Shown: positions 53,802 to 62,552, counted from the first letter of the stretch. The stretch is DNA of 64,000 nucleotides from Sulfurovum sp. (GCA_026990595.1 JALXCZ010000004.1:26047-90046); one strand, 5' to 3'. Numbers and translations are program-made. The notes: generated by a model from the sequence alone, not told the origin.

Positions 53802-54984
53802 TATTAGCCTTTATATTTATAGGAAACTTTGTTATTTCTTCTAATGTTATATGTCTTGCAGCTACACCCTTAGCATGAGACTGAATCCACCTTTGACCCA
53901 TTTCAGATTTTAGAGAGAGATATACAATATTTCGTAAATTCTTATCTTTTATTCTTATTACAAAGATACAATCAGTAACCACAAAATATCCTTTTTCTAC
54001 TATACCTACATTTCCCAAACATGATGAGCCTACTCTCACTATTACAATATCATCTTTTTGAGCTATTTTGTCTTCATGTCTTTTGATTTTATTAATACTT
54101 TTGAGTCGATTACTAAATACCTCTTTCCTTAATTTAAAGTTTGTGCTATGTAGCATATGAATTTTCTCTATATCATCTAATTTATATTTTGGTCTGCCTC
54201 TAAATAATTCAATATCTAAATTCTCCAAGGTATTTATTTCATCATGAAAATTATCTATGCTTTTATAAAAACTATAATCCATCCTTTTTATAGCTTCATC
54301 TTTATCTATAGTTATGCAATTTTCATTATATGCATATAAATTTACAAAAGCATCTGTTGGTTTCCTATTTTCTAAAATTATTATATGTGTCTTAGCTTTT
54401 GTATGCTCAAAAATATTTGCTGGCAATTCAAGGACTTTGTCTATTTGGTAATTTGATAGAATAAACTTTCTAAAAGACTTTAAACAATTATTGGTAAAGA
54501 ATCCATCTGGTAATATTAAAGCTAATACTCCATTTTCTTTTAGTATTTTAAAACACTGTAATATAAAAGGGACTTCTGATGAAATATGTTCAGAATTATA
54601 TAAATGTTGTAAGTTAAATTCTTTTAAAAGTATTTTAATTTCATCATCTAATATTATTTTATAAAAAGGTGGGTTTCCTATACATAAATCTACACTATCT
54701 ATCTCTTTCTTTATATTAACCATAGAGGAGTTTAAAAAAATATCATAATTAAACGTATGTATATCATTATAATTTTCTTCTAACTTCTTACAGCATTTTT
54801 TATCAATATCATTGCCATAATATTGTGCTTCAGTCCATTTTTCTTGTGCTTCAATTAAAAGTGAACCTTCACCCATAGCCAAATCTATAATTTTATTTGG
54901 TCTAAAATCATCTAATAGGTTTATTATTACTTGACTATATTTTTTAGGCGTAAAAAACTGTTGATATTTTTGCCGCATAGTCAT
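53791..54984 (-). CDS. N6-adenine DNA methyltransferase fused to an HsdS-like target-recognition domain
   Basis: Class I DNA methyltransferase of 397 residues. Motif I is KIIDLAMGEGSLL (31-43) and motif IV is NPPF (104-107), giving N6-adenine specificity. The C-terminal third has DIVIVRVGSSCLGNVGIV, YFVVTDCIFVI, and GVAARHITLEEITKFPI, the pattern of one type I HsdS target-recognition domain. No endonuclease domain is present. First gene of the cassette, 44 bases from the direct repeat, with a GGGAGTG ribosome site. Confidence 0.88.
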   Translation of the reverse strand: MTMRQKYQQFFTPKKYSQVIINLLDDFRPNKIIDLAMGEGSLLIEAQEKWTEAQYYGNDIDKKCCKKLEENYNDIHTFNYDIFLNSSMVNIKKEIDSVDLCIGNPPFYKIILDDEIKILLKEFNLQHLYNSEHISSEVPFILQCFKILKENGVLALILPDGFFTNNCLKSFRKFILSNYQIDKVLELPANIFEHTKAKTHIIILENRKPTDAFVNLYAYNENCITIDKDEAIKRMDYSFYKSIDNFHDEINTLENLDIELFRGRPKYKLDDIEKIHMLHSTNFKLRKEVFSNRLKSINKIKRHEDKIAQKDDIVIVRVGSSCLGNVGIVEKGYFVVTDCIFVIRIKDKNLRNIVYLSLKSEMGQRWIQSHAKGVAARHITLEEITKFPINIKANNGV

Positions 54985-55027
54985 TTTGTATCACTCCCAA
55001 GTATTTGTTAATATATTTTATCGTAAA

Positions 55028-55050
55028 AGTATCAAAGATACTCCCCTCTC
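55028..55050. repeat. island-flanking direct repeat, right copy
   Basis: The 23 bases read AGTATCAAAGATACT then CCCCTCTC; the first 15 are a perfect palindrome with an AAA centre. It spans the addB stop codon and its last codons (minus strand). The left copy is at 49244-49266. Confidence 0.8.
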
Positions 55051-57359
55051 CCACACATCAAAGCAAACTCACAATATTTGCACTTCTGTAAATCTTCTGT
55101 CTTTTCAGCTATAAAACTTTTAGTCTGTTTGAGTTCTACTATGACTTCTGCCAGGCGTATATTTTTCTCTTCTAAAGCAGTTATCTCTTCTATCTCTCCG
55201 TTTTCAAAGAGTTTCACAAAGGCTAGGTTCATATTTTGGTATTTGCTGCTTAGCATTTGATGGTAGATGCTCATTTGTAAGTCGTTCAGCGTTTCCAGAT
55301 TCCTTGTCTTCTGAGCCTCTTTGGTACTTCCACTCTTATAATCCAATATCAGGGTGTGTGTGGCGTTTTGGTCTATGCGGTCTATGCGTCCTTTGAAACG
55401 CAGTCCGCCTATGTCACCCTGGAATTCTTTTTCTCTCTCTACCACTTTCCATTCTGCCTTGAAATGTTCTATTTGACTTTCAATAAACCCCTTGAGTTTC
55501 TCTTCCCATAGTAGTTTTTTATATTTTGTCTGTGCATCATCAATCGGCAGGAGTGTATCCAACAAAATAGCTATCTGCTTTTGCATCTCTTCTTTGCTTG
55601 TATAGCTGTTATTCTCTCTATGCAAATGCTCTAAAAGTAAATGTAAAAAAGCACCTTCATTGAGCTCATCTTCCGGCTTAGCCTGTAATTTCTGTATATA
55701 CCGATAATAATACTTCCGCTTACACTCCAGATAGGTTTTCAGCCTTGAAGCTGACCAAATAATAGTAGAGGCATCAAATTCCTCTAACACAGGCTCACTC
55801 TCTTCTGTCAGCTGTGAAGCTTGAGAGTAAAGCAGATCGAGTTGCGGCTTGCTCTGTTCTGTATGCCCAAGTCCCAACTCATAGAGAAATTTTGAAGGCA
55901 ACCGGTTATCTCCAGTACTGTAAATAATAACACTCTGTGAGGCCTGTTCAAGCAATCGTTTATAATACTGCTTCTGAAGTGCTTCTCTGTCACTCTTGGT
56001 CGGTAAATTTGCAAAAGAGCGTACTTGAGAATTCAAAAACTGGTCTTTACTGGATGTTGCAGGGACTATTCCCTCATTGAAATCAACAATAACAACGCCT
56101 TCAAAGCTCACACCTCTGGTCTCTAACACACCCATAACTGTAACCAACCCCCCTCTTACATCATCTATGGTGATTTTTGAGAGTGTCTTGAGCCATAAAA
56201 AGAGCCACTCTTTCAAAGAGAGCTTTTCTGTTTGAAACAGTGTCAGAAAATTTCGTGCAGCCTCATCTACCCTTTCTACACTGATTTCATGCAGTTTCAT
56301 CTGCTCCAAGAAAGCAAAAAATACGTTGATTTCCATACTTTCAGAGGGAGAAATATTTTCCAAGATTTGACTCTCAACTCCATAACGCTCTAAAATCTCT
56401 TTCTTTTTTTTCTCATAACTTTGCCAATACGTATAGAGGGCTTCAAGTATTGTGTAAATACGTTTTTTACTATAGTCATACCCCATAGCAAAGTTCAGGT
56501 TATTTTGTTTATCAAACAGCATGAAATGTTCTTTAAATGTTTCATCCGGCAAAACAAGCACAATTTTTTCAGGTTTTATCCCTGAGCGTACCATCTCATC
56601 TACTTTTGCAAAAGCAACAGCAATCTGTTCTTCACGTTCCTGTACAGATAAGACTGTCGTATCAATGCATTGTCTGTTCTCCTCCACAGAGAGAATCTCT
56701 TTTTTTGAAAAATCAAATGAAACAAAACTGTTATGGAGAAGGGCAAGACCATATATTTCAAAACGCTCTTGCATTTTTGTGTTAAATCTGCTGGTTGTGT
56801 AGTGGATTATCACTTCTGTTTGTTCTGCTATCTTCTCTAAGAGCTCCAGTTCGAAACGACTGAGATAGCCTTCTAAATATATTTCTATCGTCTCATAACT
56901 TTGAATAAATCCTTCATTTAATGCATAGACATTGGGAATAAATGCCTTGTCAGTAAAACCTCTCCTGTCAAGAAGTTTCCTGTAGTTTTCTAAAAGTTTT
57001 TCCAAAACATTTAAATGGCTTTCAAACTCAGCATAAGCATCTGCATTGACTAGCATTTCAAAATTCACATGTTCTGCTGCCAATTCTTCAAAAAATTTAA
57101 AGAGTGCATCACTTTTGGTAAAGAAACGTATCAAATTACGATCCAGATTGAGTGTTTCAAAGGCTTCAAACTTCGCAGCTTCTCGTAACAGTAATATACG
57201 TTGGAGAGGATCAACCTGTACTCTGTTTTCCACAAGTACAACACGTTGCTCAAATTCATCTATACGCATGAATGTAGGCAGAAATCCATCTGACTCTTTG
57301 TGTTTTTGACTAAAGGTACGTAAAGCTCTGGAAGTAGGATATATCTGTAGTCTGTTCAT
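55032..57359 (-). CDS. addB: AddB-like PD-(D/E)XK nuclease/helicase
   Basis: Partner of AddA in double-strand-break processing. The 775-residue protein has an inactivated helicase-like region (VVIVDFNEGIVPATSSKDQ) and a C-terminal nuclease domain: SRLKTYLECKRKYYYRYI, GRIDRIDQ and LILDYKSGSTKEAQKT. Cysteines in LECKRK and CKYCEFALMCG (three close to the C terminus) would hold a [4Fe-4S] cluster, as in AddB. The 3' end is the apparent integration site of the island. Confidence 0.9.
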   Translation of the reverse strand: MNRLQIYPTSRALRTFSQKHKESDGFLPTFMRIDEFEQRVVLVENRVQVDPLQRILLLREAAKFEAFETLNLDRNLIRFFTKSDALFKFFEELAAEHVNFEMLVNADAYAEFESHLNVLEKLLENYRKLLDRRGFTDKAFIPNVYALNEGFIQSYETIEIYLEGYLSRFELELLEKIAEQTEVIIHYTTSRFNTKMQERFEIYGLALLHNSFVSFDFSKKEILSVEENRQCIDTTVLSVQEREEQIAVAFAKVDEMVRSGIKPEKIVLVLPDETFKEHFMLFDKQNNLNFAMGYDYSKKRIYTILEALYTYWQSYEKKKKEILERYGVESQILENISPSESMEINVFFAFLEQMKLHEISVERVDEAARNFLTLFQTEKLSLKEWLFLWLKTLSKITIDDVRGGLVTVMGVLETRGVSFEGVVIVDFNEGIVPATSSKDQFLNSQVRSFANLPTKSDREALQKQYYKRLLEQASQSVIIYSTGDNRLPSKFLYELGLGHTEQSKPQLDLLYSQASQLTEESEPVLEEFDASTIIWSASRLKTYLECKRKYYYRYIQKLQAKPEDELNEGAFLHLLLEHLHRENNSYTSKEEMQKQIAILLDTLLPIDDAQTKYKKLLWEEKLKGFIESQIEHFKAEWKVVEREKEFQGDIGGLRFKGRIDRIDQNATHTLILDYKSGSTKEAQKTRNLETLNDLQMSIYHQMLSSKYQNMNLAFVKLFENGEIEEITALEEKNIRLAEVIVELKQTKSFIAEKTEDLQKCKYCEFALMCGRGEYL

Positions 57360-57388
57360 GCTTTGAAGTATAGCATAAAAAGCAGTAG

Positions 57389-57619
57389 CTAAAGCATGTT
57401 GGCTTTGATCTTGTAAAGTAGGTATACACTAAAGAGTGAAGAGAGCAAAACATTCAGTATGATCAATATAATATCACTTGTTGTAGGTATTACAGAGAGT
57501 GATTCACCCAATTTAACATTGGAATAGAAATGTAAAAAGGTAAAGAGCTTATCGATAATAGCGTAAGTAAAATAGACAAAAAGATTAAAAAGCAGTGCAG
57601 TGGTAAATTTGGACATCAT
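57389..57619 (-). CDS. small membrane protein of unknown function
   Basis: A 76-residue protein with two to three hydrophobic helices (about 6-26 and 47-70) and a short basic end (KIKANML). No known family is recognised. It is 50 bases downstream of fixH and 29 bases upstream of addB on the same strand, so it may belong to either unit. Confidence 0.6.
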   Translation of the reverse strand: MMSKFTTALLFNLFVYFTYAIIDKLFTFLHFYSNVKLGESLSVIPTTSDIILIILNVLLSSLFSVYLLYKIKANML

Positions 57620-57669
57620 GGTATCTCATCTTAAAATATAAGGAGTATACCATGACAAGGTTAACCGAT

Positions 57670-58218
57670 TCAAGGTTTCAGGTAGGCAGATATATTTGAA
57701 TATCCGACAGCATCACCTATCTTGGCTCTTAGTTGGAGTGTATATCTTCCAGGTTTTATGACATCAATATTTTCTACTTTATACTGCCCATCTATAAAAG
57801 GTATATTTTCAATATACACATCATCTTTCCTGGTATGTGGTCTTGTCAGCAAAAAAGTAACATTTGCATCTGAGATCACTGTACCGTCTTTTTGCATAAC
57901 TTTGTAAGTAAAAATATTCTTACCTTTTACCAATGCAACAGATTGACGTTCTTTTTGAACTTTTGAATGTTCTATCTTCTCTTTAAGCATTTTAGCATGT
58001 GTAAGTTCTATATTGTAATTTTTATCAAACTGCGCTTTTTTTTCTAAAATAGTATTGATATTCATATCCGCTTGCTGGTACTTCAACATATATTCATTTG
58101 ATTCCTGTACAGGAATGGATGTGGCTGATTTAACAGTCCAGTATCCTAAAGTTATTCCTATTAACAAAAAACCCATGATCATATGAGGCCAGTAGGTTTT
58201 CTCTTTATTGTTTGCCAT
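57670..58218 (-). CDS. fixH: FixH family protein
   Basis: A 182-residue protein with one N-terminal membrane helix (about 10-28, WPHMIMGFLLIGITLGYW) and a periplasmic domain matching FixH: FLLTRPHTRKDDVYIENIPFIDGQYKVENIDVIKPGRYTLQLRAKIGD in several blocks. FixH-type proteins are linked to cbb3 oxidase assembly, which fits its position downstream of ccoNOQP. It overlaps the preceding gene by 14 bases. Confidence 0.82.
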   Translation of the reverse strand: MANNKEKTYWPHMIMGFLLIGITLGYWTVKSATSIPVQESNEYMLKYQQADMNINTILEKKAQFDKNYNIELTHAKMLKEKIEHSKVQKERQSVALVKGKNIFTYKVMQKDGTVISDANVTFLLTRPHTRKDDVYIENIPFIDGQYKVENIDVIKPGRYTLQLRAKIGDAVGYSNISAYLKP

Positions 58219-58834
58219 TTTTTATCCTCATCCATAGTGGTCGTAAAATAAATATCCACAGTACAAAGAATGTACCAATAAACACCAAAATCTTTACATA
58301 TCCGATAATGGTTCTTGTGTCATTAGGGATTGTTGTCTTTAATTTCACATTTTTCGAAGTTGCTATTTGATCTGCCAACTCTGAAAAACCCTGTACTATA
58401 CCAATATTAAACTTATCTTCTTTTGTATTTTTATCCTCAGATGCTACTACATCTATAGTCGCATCCATCACATCACTCTTAGTGTAAAGTTTCCGCAATA
58501 CATCAGATGAAGGAATAAGGGCTACTCTTCCTTTCTGTCCGGATTTCTGTGTGATTATTGCATTAGGTGCAAATATTAGCATGACATAAGGCTTGCTTAC
58601 ATTACCTTCATATTTCTTGCTGTACGCTACCAAATTAAATCTCTCAGGGAAATTTTCATTGGTTGCCACGACATACTCATTTATACCTGTTTTTGAGAAT
58701 AGTTCATCTCCCATTCGTTCAATGAGTTTTGAAGCTTCAGGTCTTAAAAGGTCATCTTTGAGAATATGTGCGGCATTCAGAAGAAGCGGAAGTAACAAAG
58801 CAAGCAAGGCGTACCTTACTTGAACTTTGGTCAT
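58205..58834 (-). CDS. membrane-anchored periplasmic protein in the cco operon
   Basis: A 209-residue protein with a signal peptide (about 8-22) and a C-terminal membrane helix (about 180-200, LVFIGTFFVLWIFILRPLWM). The domain between them recalls TPM-type domains, but no active-site motif stands out. Its place between the cco genes and fixH suggests a role in oxidase assembly. Function not recognised. Confidence 0.7.
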   Translation of the reverse strand: MTKVQVRYALLALLLPLLLNAAHILKDDLLRPEASKLIERMGDELFSKTGINEYVVATNENFPERFNLVAYSKKYEGNVSKPYVMLIFAPNAIITQKSGQKGRVALIPSSDVLRKLYTKSDVMDATIDVVASEDKNTKEDKFNIGIVQGFSELADQIATSKNVKLKTTIPNDTRTIIGYVKILVFIGTFFVLWIFILRPLWMRIKNGKQ

Positions 58835-58837
58835 TGT

Positions 58838-58939
58838 TTAACCTATATAAAGGTGATTTGGTGTGAGTACTGCCCATGCAGTATAAATAGCTGTAATTAC
58901 CATGCCCCAACCAAGTACTTTATCCATAATTGTAATCAT
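58838..58939 (-). CDS. 33-residue membrane small ORF in the cco operon
   Basis: ATG at 58939 follows AAAAGGATAAA. The product MITIMDKVLGWGMVITAIYT continues to AWAVLTPNHLYIG, one predicted membrane helix. It lies 18 bases from the DUF4006 gene and ends 3 bases before the next gene on the same strand, filling an otherwise empty gap. It is likely a small subunit or assembly factor of the cbb3 oxidase. A start at the internal Met5 is also possible. Confidence 0.65.
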   Translation of the reverse strand: MITIMDKVLGWGMVITAIYTAWAVLTPNHLYIG

Positions 58940-58957
58940 ATTTTATCCTTTTATGAA

Positions 58958-59194
58958 TTATTTAGCATCTTTAAATGCAAAATTTGCATTCGCTTTACTG
59001 TTTTCTTTTACATTATCCAAGTTACTCGTGATCGGCGTTGGATCATAAGGGTTGGTTGCAGATTTCTGCTGTACACCAAGACCCCATGTCGTAAGGAATG
59101 CAAGAATACTTAAAAGAAGTACTGTTGCAATCAGCATACCGGTAACACCATTGAGACCAAATACGGCTCTGTTCGTATTTTCAGTTGCTGCCAT
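58958..59194 (-). CDS. DUF4006 family protein
   Basis: A 78-residue membrane protein with one helix (about 17-39, GMLIATVLLLSILAFLTTWGLG) and a hydrophilic tail (NPYDPTPITSNLDN). It matches the DUF4006 proteins that sit after ccoP in Campylobacterota. It starts 1 base after the ccoP stop. An accessory role for cbb3 oxidase is inferred. Confidence 0.8.
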   Translation of the reverse strand: MAATENTNRAVFGLNGVTGMLIATVLLLSILAFLTTWGLGVQQKSATNPYDPTPITSNLDNVKENSKANANFAFKDAK

Positions 59195-59195
59195 C

Positions 59196-60089
59196 TTATT
59201 CTCCTCTTAATGATTTAATATATGTTGCAAGTGCTTTAATCTGTATAGGAGTCATTCTGTCATGGAATGCCGGCATTGTACCGATCGCACCTTTTTTACC
59301 ATGTTTGACCACATGCGTGATAAGATTTTCATCGTAGTCTGCAATATTTGCAGCCATACCGTTCATTCCTTTACCGTCTGCTCCGTGACAAGAAGCACAT
59401 GCTGCAAAGGCAGCAGGCTGTTTACCTTTCATGCCTCCGGCAACATAGGTTGCAATATCTTCAGCATCTTTACCTTGAGCCATCATTGGAGGCATAGCAC
59501 CCATTTGGTAACCCAATTGGTTTGAACCATTTTTAATGACTGCAAGTACCTGCTTCTTGGAAATTCTACCATCTACAAAGTCATGTGCCTTACCTGAAAG
59601 TCCATCACCGGTTGTACCATGACATGGTGCACACTGAACCAGGAAGATTGACTCACCCATTTGTTGAAGAGTTGCAGCATCTGCATTTTTGTTTGTTGCT
59701 TCAAACTTTGCATTGTATGCTTTTACCTCTTCGTTATATTGACCTATCTGACTGAAGGCATTGACAGGATATCCCATAGTCCAATACCACATTGCCCAGA
59801 TCATTGTTCCTAAAAACGAAAATGCCCATCCTGAAGGAAGTTCATTCTTATATTCACCAATACCATCCCAGTTCTCTTCAGCAAGTTCTCCACTTGCTGA
59901 ATCTGTTTTCATCTGGTTGATATATTTAATAGATACACCCACAGTCAATACTGCAATTGCAATTGCTCCGATCATTGTTATTAAGTTAATAGGATCACTT
60001 AGGTCAATATGCATCGAGTTTACAACATAAATTGTAGCACCGATCAATATTGCAGCAAAGAGAAGTCCTTTTGCCATTAACGCATTCAT
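59196..60089 (-). CDS. ccoP: cbb3 oxidase subunit CcoP
   Basis: Di-haem cytochrome c subunit of cbb3 oxidase, 297 residues. Two N-terminal helices, then the domain EENWDGIGEYKNELPSGWAFSFLGT in blocks, then haem sites CAPCH (about 153-157) and CASCH (about 231-235) with Met-containing MPPMM and MPAFHDRM. It overlaps ccoQ by 4 bases. Electrons from the bc1 complex would enter here. Confidence 0.95.
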   Translation of the reverse strand: MNALMAKGLLFAAILIGATIYVVNSMHIDLSDPINLITMIGAIAIAVLTVGVSIKYINQMKTDSASGELAEENWDGIGEYKNELPSGWAFSFLGTMIWAMWYWTMGYPVNAFSQIGQYNEEVKAYNAKFEATNKNADAATLQQMGESIFLVQCAPCHGTTGDGLSGKAHDFVDGRISKKQVLAVIKNGSNQLGYQMGAMPPMMAQGKDAEDIATYVAGGMKGKQPAAFAACASCHGADGKGMNGMAANIADYDENLITHVVKHGKKGAIGTMPAFHDRMTPIQIKALATYIKSLRGE

Positions 60090-60304
60090 TTATTTCGCTC
60101 CTTTTTATCATTGGAAATAGGATTACTACTATTGATAGGTTTACTGTCGATTTCATCATCGAGTGCAATATTACCTAACTTTTCATAATCTTTCTCACCT
60201 TTTTTTTCACTTCTGTAAAGATATACAATATACCAATACAATACCAGTACAAATACTATGGTCATAAAGAAAGTGGCATAGCCTTGAAGTTCTCTAATAT
60301 CCAT
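60086..60304 (-). CDS. ccoQ: cbb3 oxidase subunit CcoQ
   Basis: Small single-helix subunit of 72 residues, helix about 10-29 (FFMTIVFVLVLYWYIVYLYR), then a charged tail. It sits between ccoO and ccoP, as expected for CcoQ. CcoQ stabilises the complex in other bacteria. Confidence 0.9.
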   Translation of the reverse strand: MDIRELQGYATFFMTIVFVLVLYWYIVYLYRSEKKGEKDYEKLGNIALDDEIDSKPINSSNPISNDKKERNK

Positions 60305-61000
60305 TTATTTTACTTTATTCGCCTCATAACGACTTCTACCCAGACTGTTAAGATAAGAGATAAGAGCGACAACTTCTGGTACTTTACCCGCTGCTACCAT
60401 ATCTTTAACATCTTTATTTTTCATCTGATCAGCAACTTTTTTTGCTTCAGCCAATATTTTTGGCTTATATGCATCAAATGCTTTTTCCCCTGCTTTGATA
60501 TCATCCCCATAAGGTACATGAAATACATTTTTTACAGTGACTGCTTCTGCATACGCTGTTGCAATATCGGCAGTATTTGTAAACTGATGTTTATATGCCG
60601 GCATAATAGATCCAGGTACTACAGAAGTTGGCTCCCACATATGGTTTTCATGCCAATCAGTTGTTCTATAGTTTCCTACACGGTGAAGATCCGGACCAGT
60701 TCTTTTTGAACCCCAAAGGAATGGTCTGTCATACGCATACTCACCAGAGAGTGAATACTGACCATATCTGTCAGTCTCAGCTTTAAATGGACGGATTAAC
60801 TGTGAATGACACGCAATACAGTTATCTTTTTTATAGACTTCTTTCCCTGCAAGCTCAAGTACAGTATAAGGACGAAGTCCTGCTACCGGTCTTGAAGCTT
60901 CTGCAAAGTTTGGCAGGATCTCAACGAGTCCTGCAAATGCGATAACCAAAAATACTCCTACTGCAAAGAAGAATGGATTTTTTTCTAACCAATGAAACAT
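60305..61000 (-). CDS. ccoO: cbb3 oxidase subunit CcoO
   Basis: Monohaem cytochrome c subunit of 231 residues with an N-terminal anchor (about 9-30), the motif RPYTVLELAGKEVYKKDNCIACHSQLIRP in blocks (haem site CIACH), and GPDLHRVGNYRTTDWHENHMW. It transfers electrons between CcoP and CcoN. It is 11 bases after ccoN. Confidence 0.95.
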   Translation of the reverse strand: MFHWLEKNPFFFAVGVFLVIAFAGLVEILPNFAEASRPVAGLRPYTVLELAGKEVYKKDNCIACHSQLIRPFKAETDRYGQYSLSGEYAYDRPFLWGSKRTGPDLHRVGNYRTTDWHENHMWEPTSVVPGSIMPAYKHQFTNTADIATAYAEAVTVKNVFHVPYGDDIKAGEKAFDAYKPKILAEAKKVADQMKNKDVKDMVAAGKVPEVVALISYLNSLGRSRYEANKVK

Positions 61001-61011
61001 AACCTACCTCC

Positions 61012-62478
61012 TTATGCCATAGGTGATTTGAACTGTGGTTCTTCAGAAAGTTCTCTTGAAGAAGTCATAGTTTTAATCATATTGTAAGCGAACATCACAA
61101 AACCTGTCACGAATAATACGCCTGCAAGTGCTCTGATCGCATAGTAAGGATGAAGTACAGTCACTGTATCGATGAATGAATACATCAAGTTACCATACTC
61201 ATCTACCGCTCTCCACATCATACCCTGTGTAATACCTGCGATCCACATAGAAGTAAAGTAAAGAACAACGGCCGTTGTCTGAAGCCAGAATTGTGCTTCA
61301 ATAAGCTTCTTAGAGTAAATTTCTCTCTTAAACATACGCGGAGCCATATGGAACAATGCCGCCATGATCATAAACGCAACCCAACCAAGTACACCATCGT
61401 GAACGTGTCCAGGGATCCAGTCTGTAAAGTGTGCAATCGCATTAACAGATTTTATCGCTTGGATCGGTCCTTCAAGAGTAGAAAGCATATAGAATGTAGA
61501 TGCCAATACCATAAACTTGATAAGTGGGTTTTCAGTTAGCTGGTTCCACTCACCTTTCATTGTAAGAAGCATGTTGATCGCTGAACCCCATGAAGGTAAG
61601 ATAAGTACTACCGAGAAGATAGAACCCATTGTCTGCATCCAGTCAGGAACTGTTGACCAGAGAAGGTGGTGCGAACCAGCCCAAAGATAAACAAACATAA
61701 GACCCCAGAAAGAGAGAAGAGAAAGTTTATAAGAATAAACCGATTGACCTGATTCTTTAGGAAGGAAGTAATAGATCATACCGACGATAGGCACAGTAAA
61801 TACAAATGCAACTGCATTGTGTCCCCACCACCATTGTACCAATGCATCATTCGTACCGGAATACATAGAAACTGAGTGCATAATGCTACCTACACCACCG
61901 GATGTGAAGTATGTCGGTACAGCCATATTGTTGAAAAGGTAAAGCATAGCCACACCAAGGAAACATGCGATGAAATACCACATAGAGATATAGAGCGCTT
62001 TCTCTCTTCTGATACCGATCAGTGCAAACATTGCTACACCCCAAAGTACCCAGATTACAACAATGAGTAAATCCAGCGGCCATTCCATTTGTGCATACTC
62101 TTTAGATTGAGTATAGCCCATAAGCTCTGTAATGACCATAGCAGTCGCTGCTATAAGATAGAGGAAAAACTGTAACTTTCCTACAAACATTATGAACTTT
62201 GACTCTGCCATAGAGACCTTGAGTACTCTTTGCGCTGAATAGTAAAAAGTAGCAAATATACCACTTACCGTAAATCCATAAATAACCACGTTAGTGTGAA
62301 GTGGTCTCAATCTTGAGAAAGTCCCATATTCACCCAATAAGTAGTTTAAATCCGGAAATGCTAATTGTGCTGCGATGAGCGTACCAATTAACATACCAAC
62401 AAAACCAAACAAAATTGCTGTATAAGTGTACAATTTTGCAATGGTATAATCATATTCTAATGCTGCGTTTGATTGCAT
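61012..62478 (-). CDS. ccoN: cbb3 oxidase catalytic subunit CcoN
   Basis: Haem-copper catalytic subunit, about 488 residues with 12 helices. The start at 62478 (MQSNAALEYDYTIAKLYTYT) follows AAGGGGG; an ATG at 62547 lies in the leader. Conserved histidines are in RPLHTNVVIYGFTVSG, WWGHNAVAFVFTVPI, SHHLLWSTVPDW and GHVHDGVLGWVAFM. This is the high-affinity terminal oxidase typical of microaerophiles. It has a Crp/Fnr-like box far upstream. Confidence 0.96.
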   Translation of the reverse strand: MQSNAALEYDYTIAKLYTYTAILFGFVGMLIGTLIAAQLAFPDLNYLLGEYGTFSRLRPLHTNVVIYGFTVSGIFATFYYSAQRVLKVSMAESKFIMFVGKLQFFLYLIAATAMVITELMGYTQSKEYAQMEWPLDLLIVVIWVLWGVAMFALIGIRREKALYISMWYFIACFLGVAMLYLFNNMAVPTYFTSGGVGSIMHSVSMYSGTNDALVQWWWGHNAVAFVFTVPIVGMIYYFLPKESGQSVYSYKLSLLSFWGLMFVYLWAGSHHLLWSTVPDWMQTMGSIFSVVLILPSWGSAINMLLTMKGEWNQLTENPLIKFMVLASTFYMLSTLEGPIQAIKSVNAIAHFTDWIPGHVHDGVLGWVAFMIMAALFHMAPRMFKREIYSKKLIEAQFWLQTTAVVLYFTSMWIAGITQGMMWRAVDEYGNLMYSFIDTVTVLHPYYAIRALAGVLFVTGFVMFAYNMIKTMTSSRELSEEPQFKSPMA

Positions 62479-62552
62479 GCATACCCCCTTGTAAAATTTT
62501 ATGTTGTAATAAAAAATCATGTCTTGACATAATTTGACAACATTCAACTATG

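Larger units (their letters stand above)
49267..55027. mobile_element. putative integrated island with a four-gene defence-like cassette and mazEF
   Basis: The segment between the two direct repeats holds six genes on the minus strand, in order a DNA methyltransferase, a phosphoribosyltransferase-like protein, an ATPase, an unknown protein, mazE and mazF. It is visibly richer in A and T than the addA and addB genes on either side. No integrase or transposase is present, so its mobilisation would need help in trans, or the recombinase was lost. The boundaries come from the repeat; the defence role is inferred from content. Confidence 0.7.

Noticed and set aside
49267..55027. Prophage or transposon
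   Set aside because: No integrase, transposase, capsid or terminal inverted repeats are seen; only the direct repeat and cargo genes support mobility.
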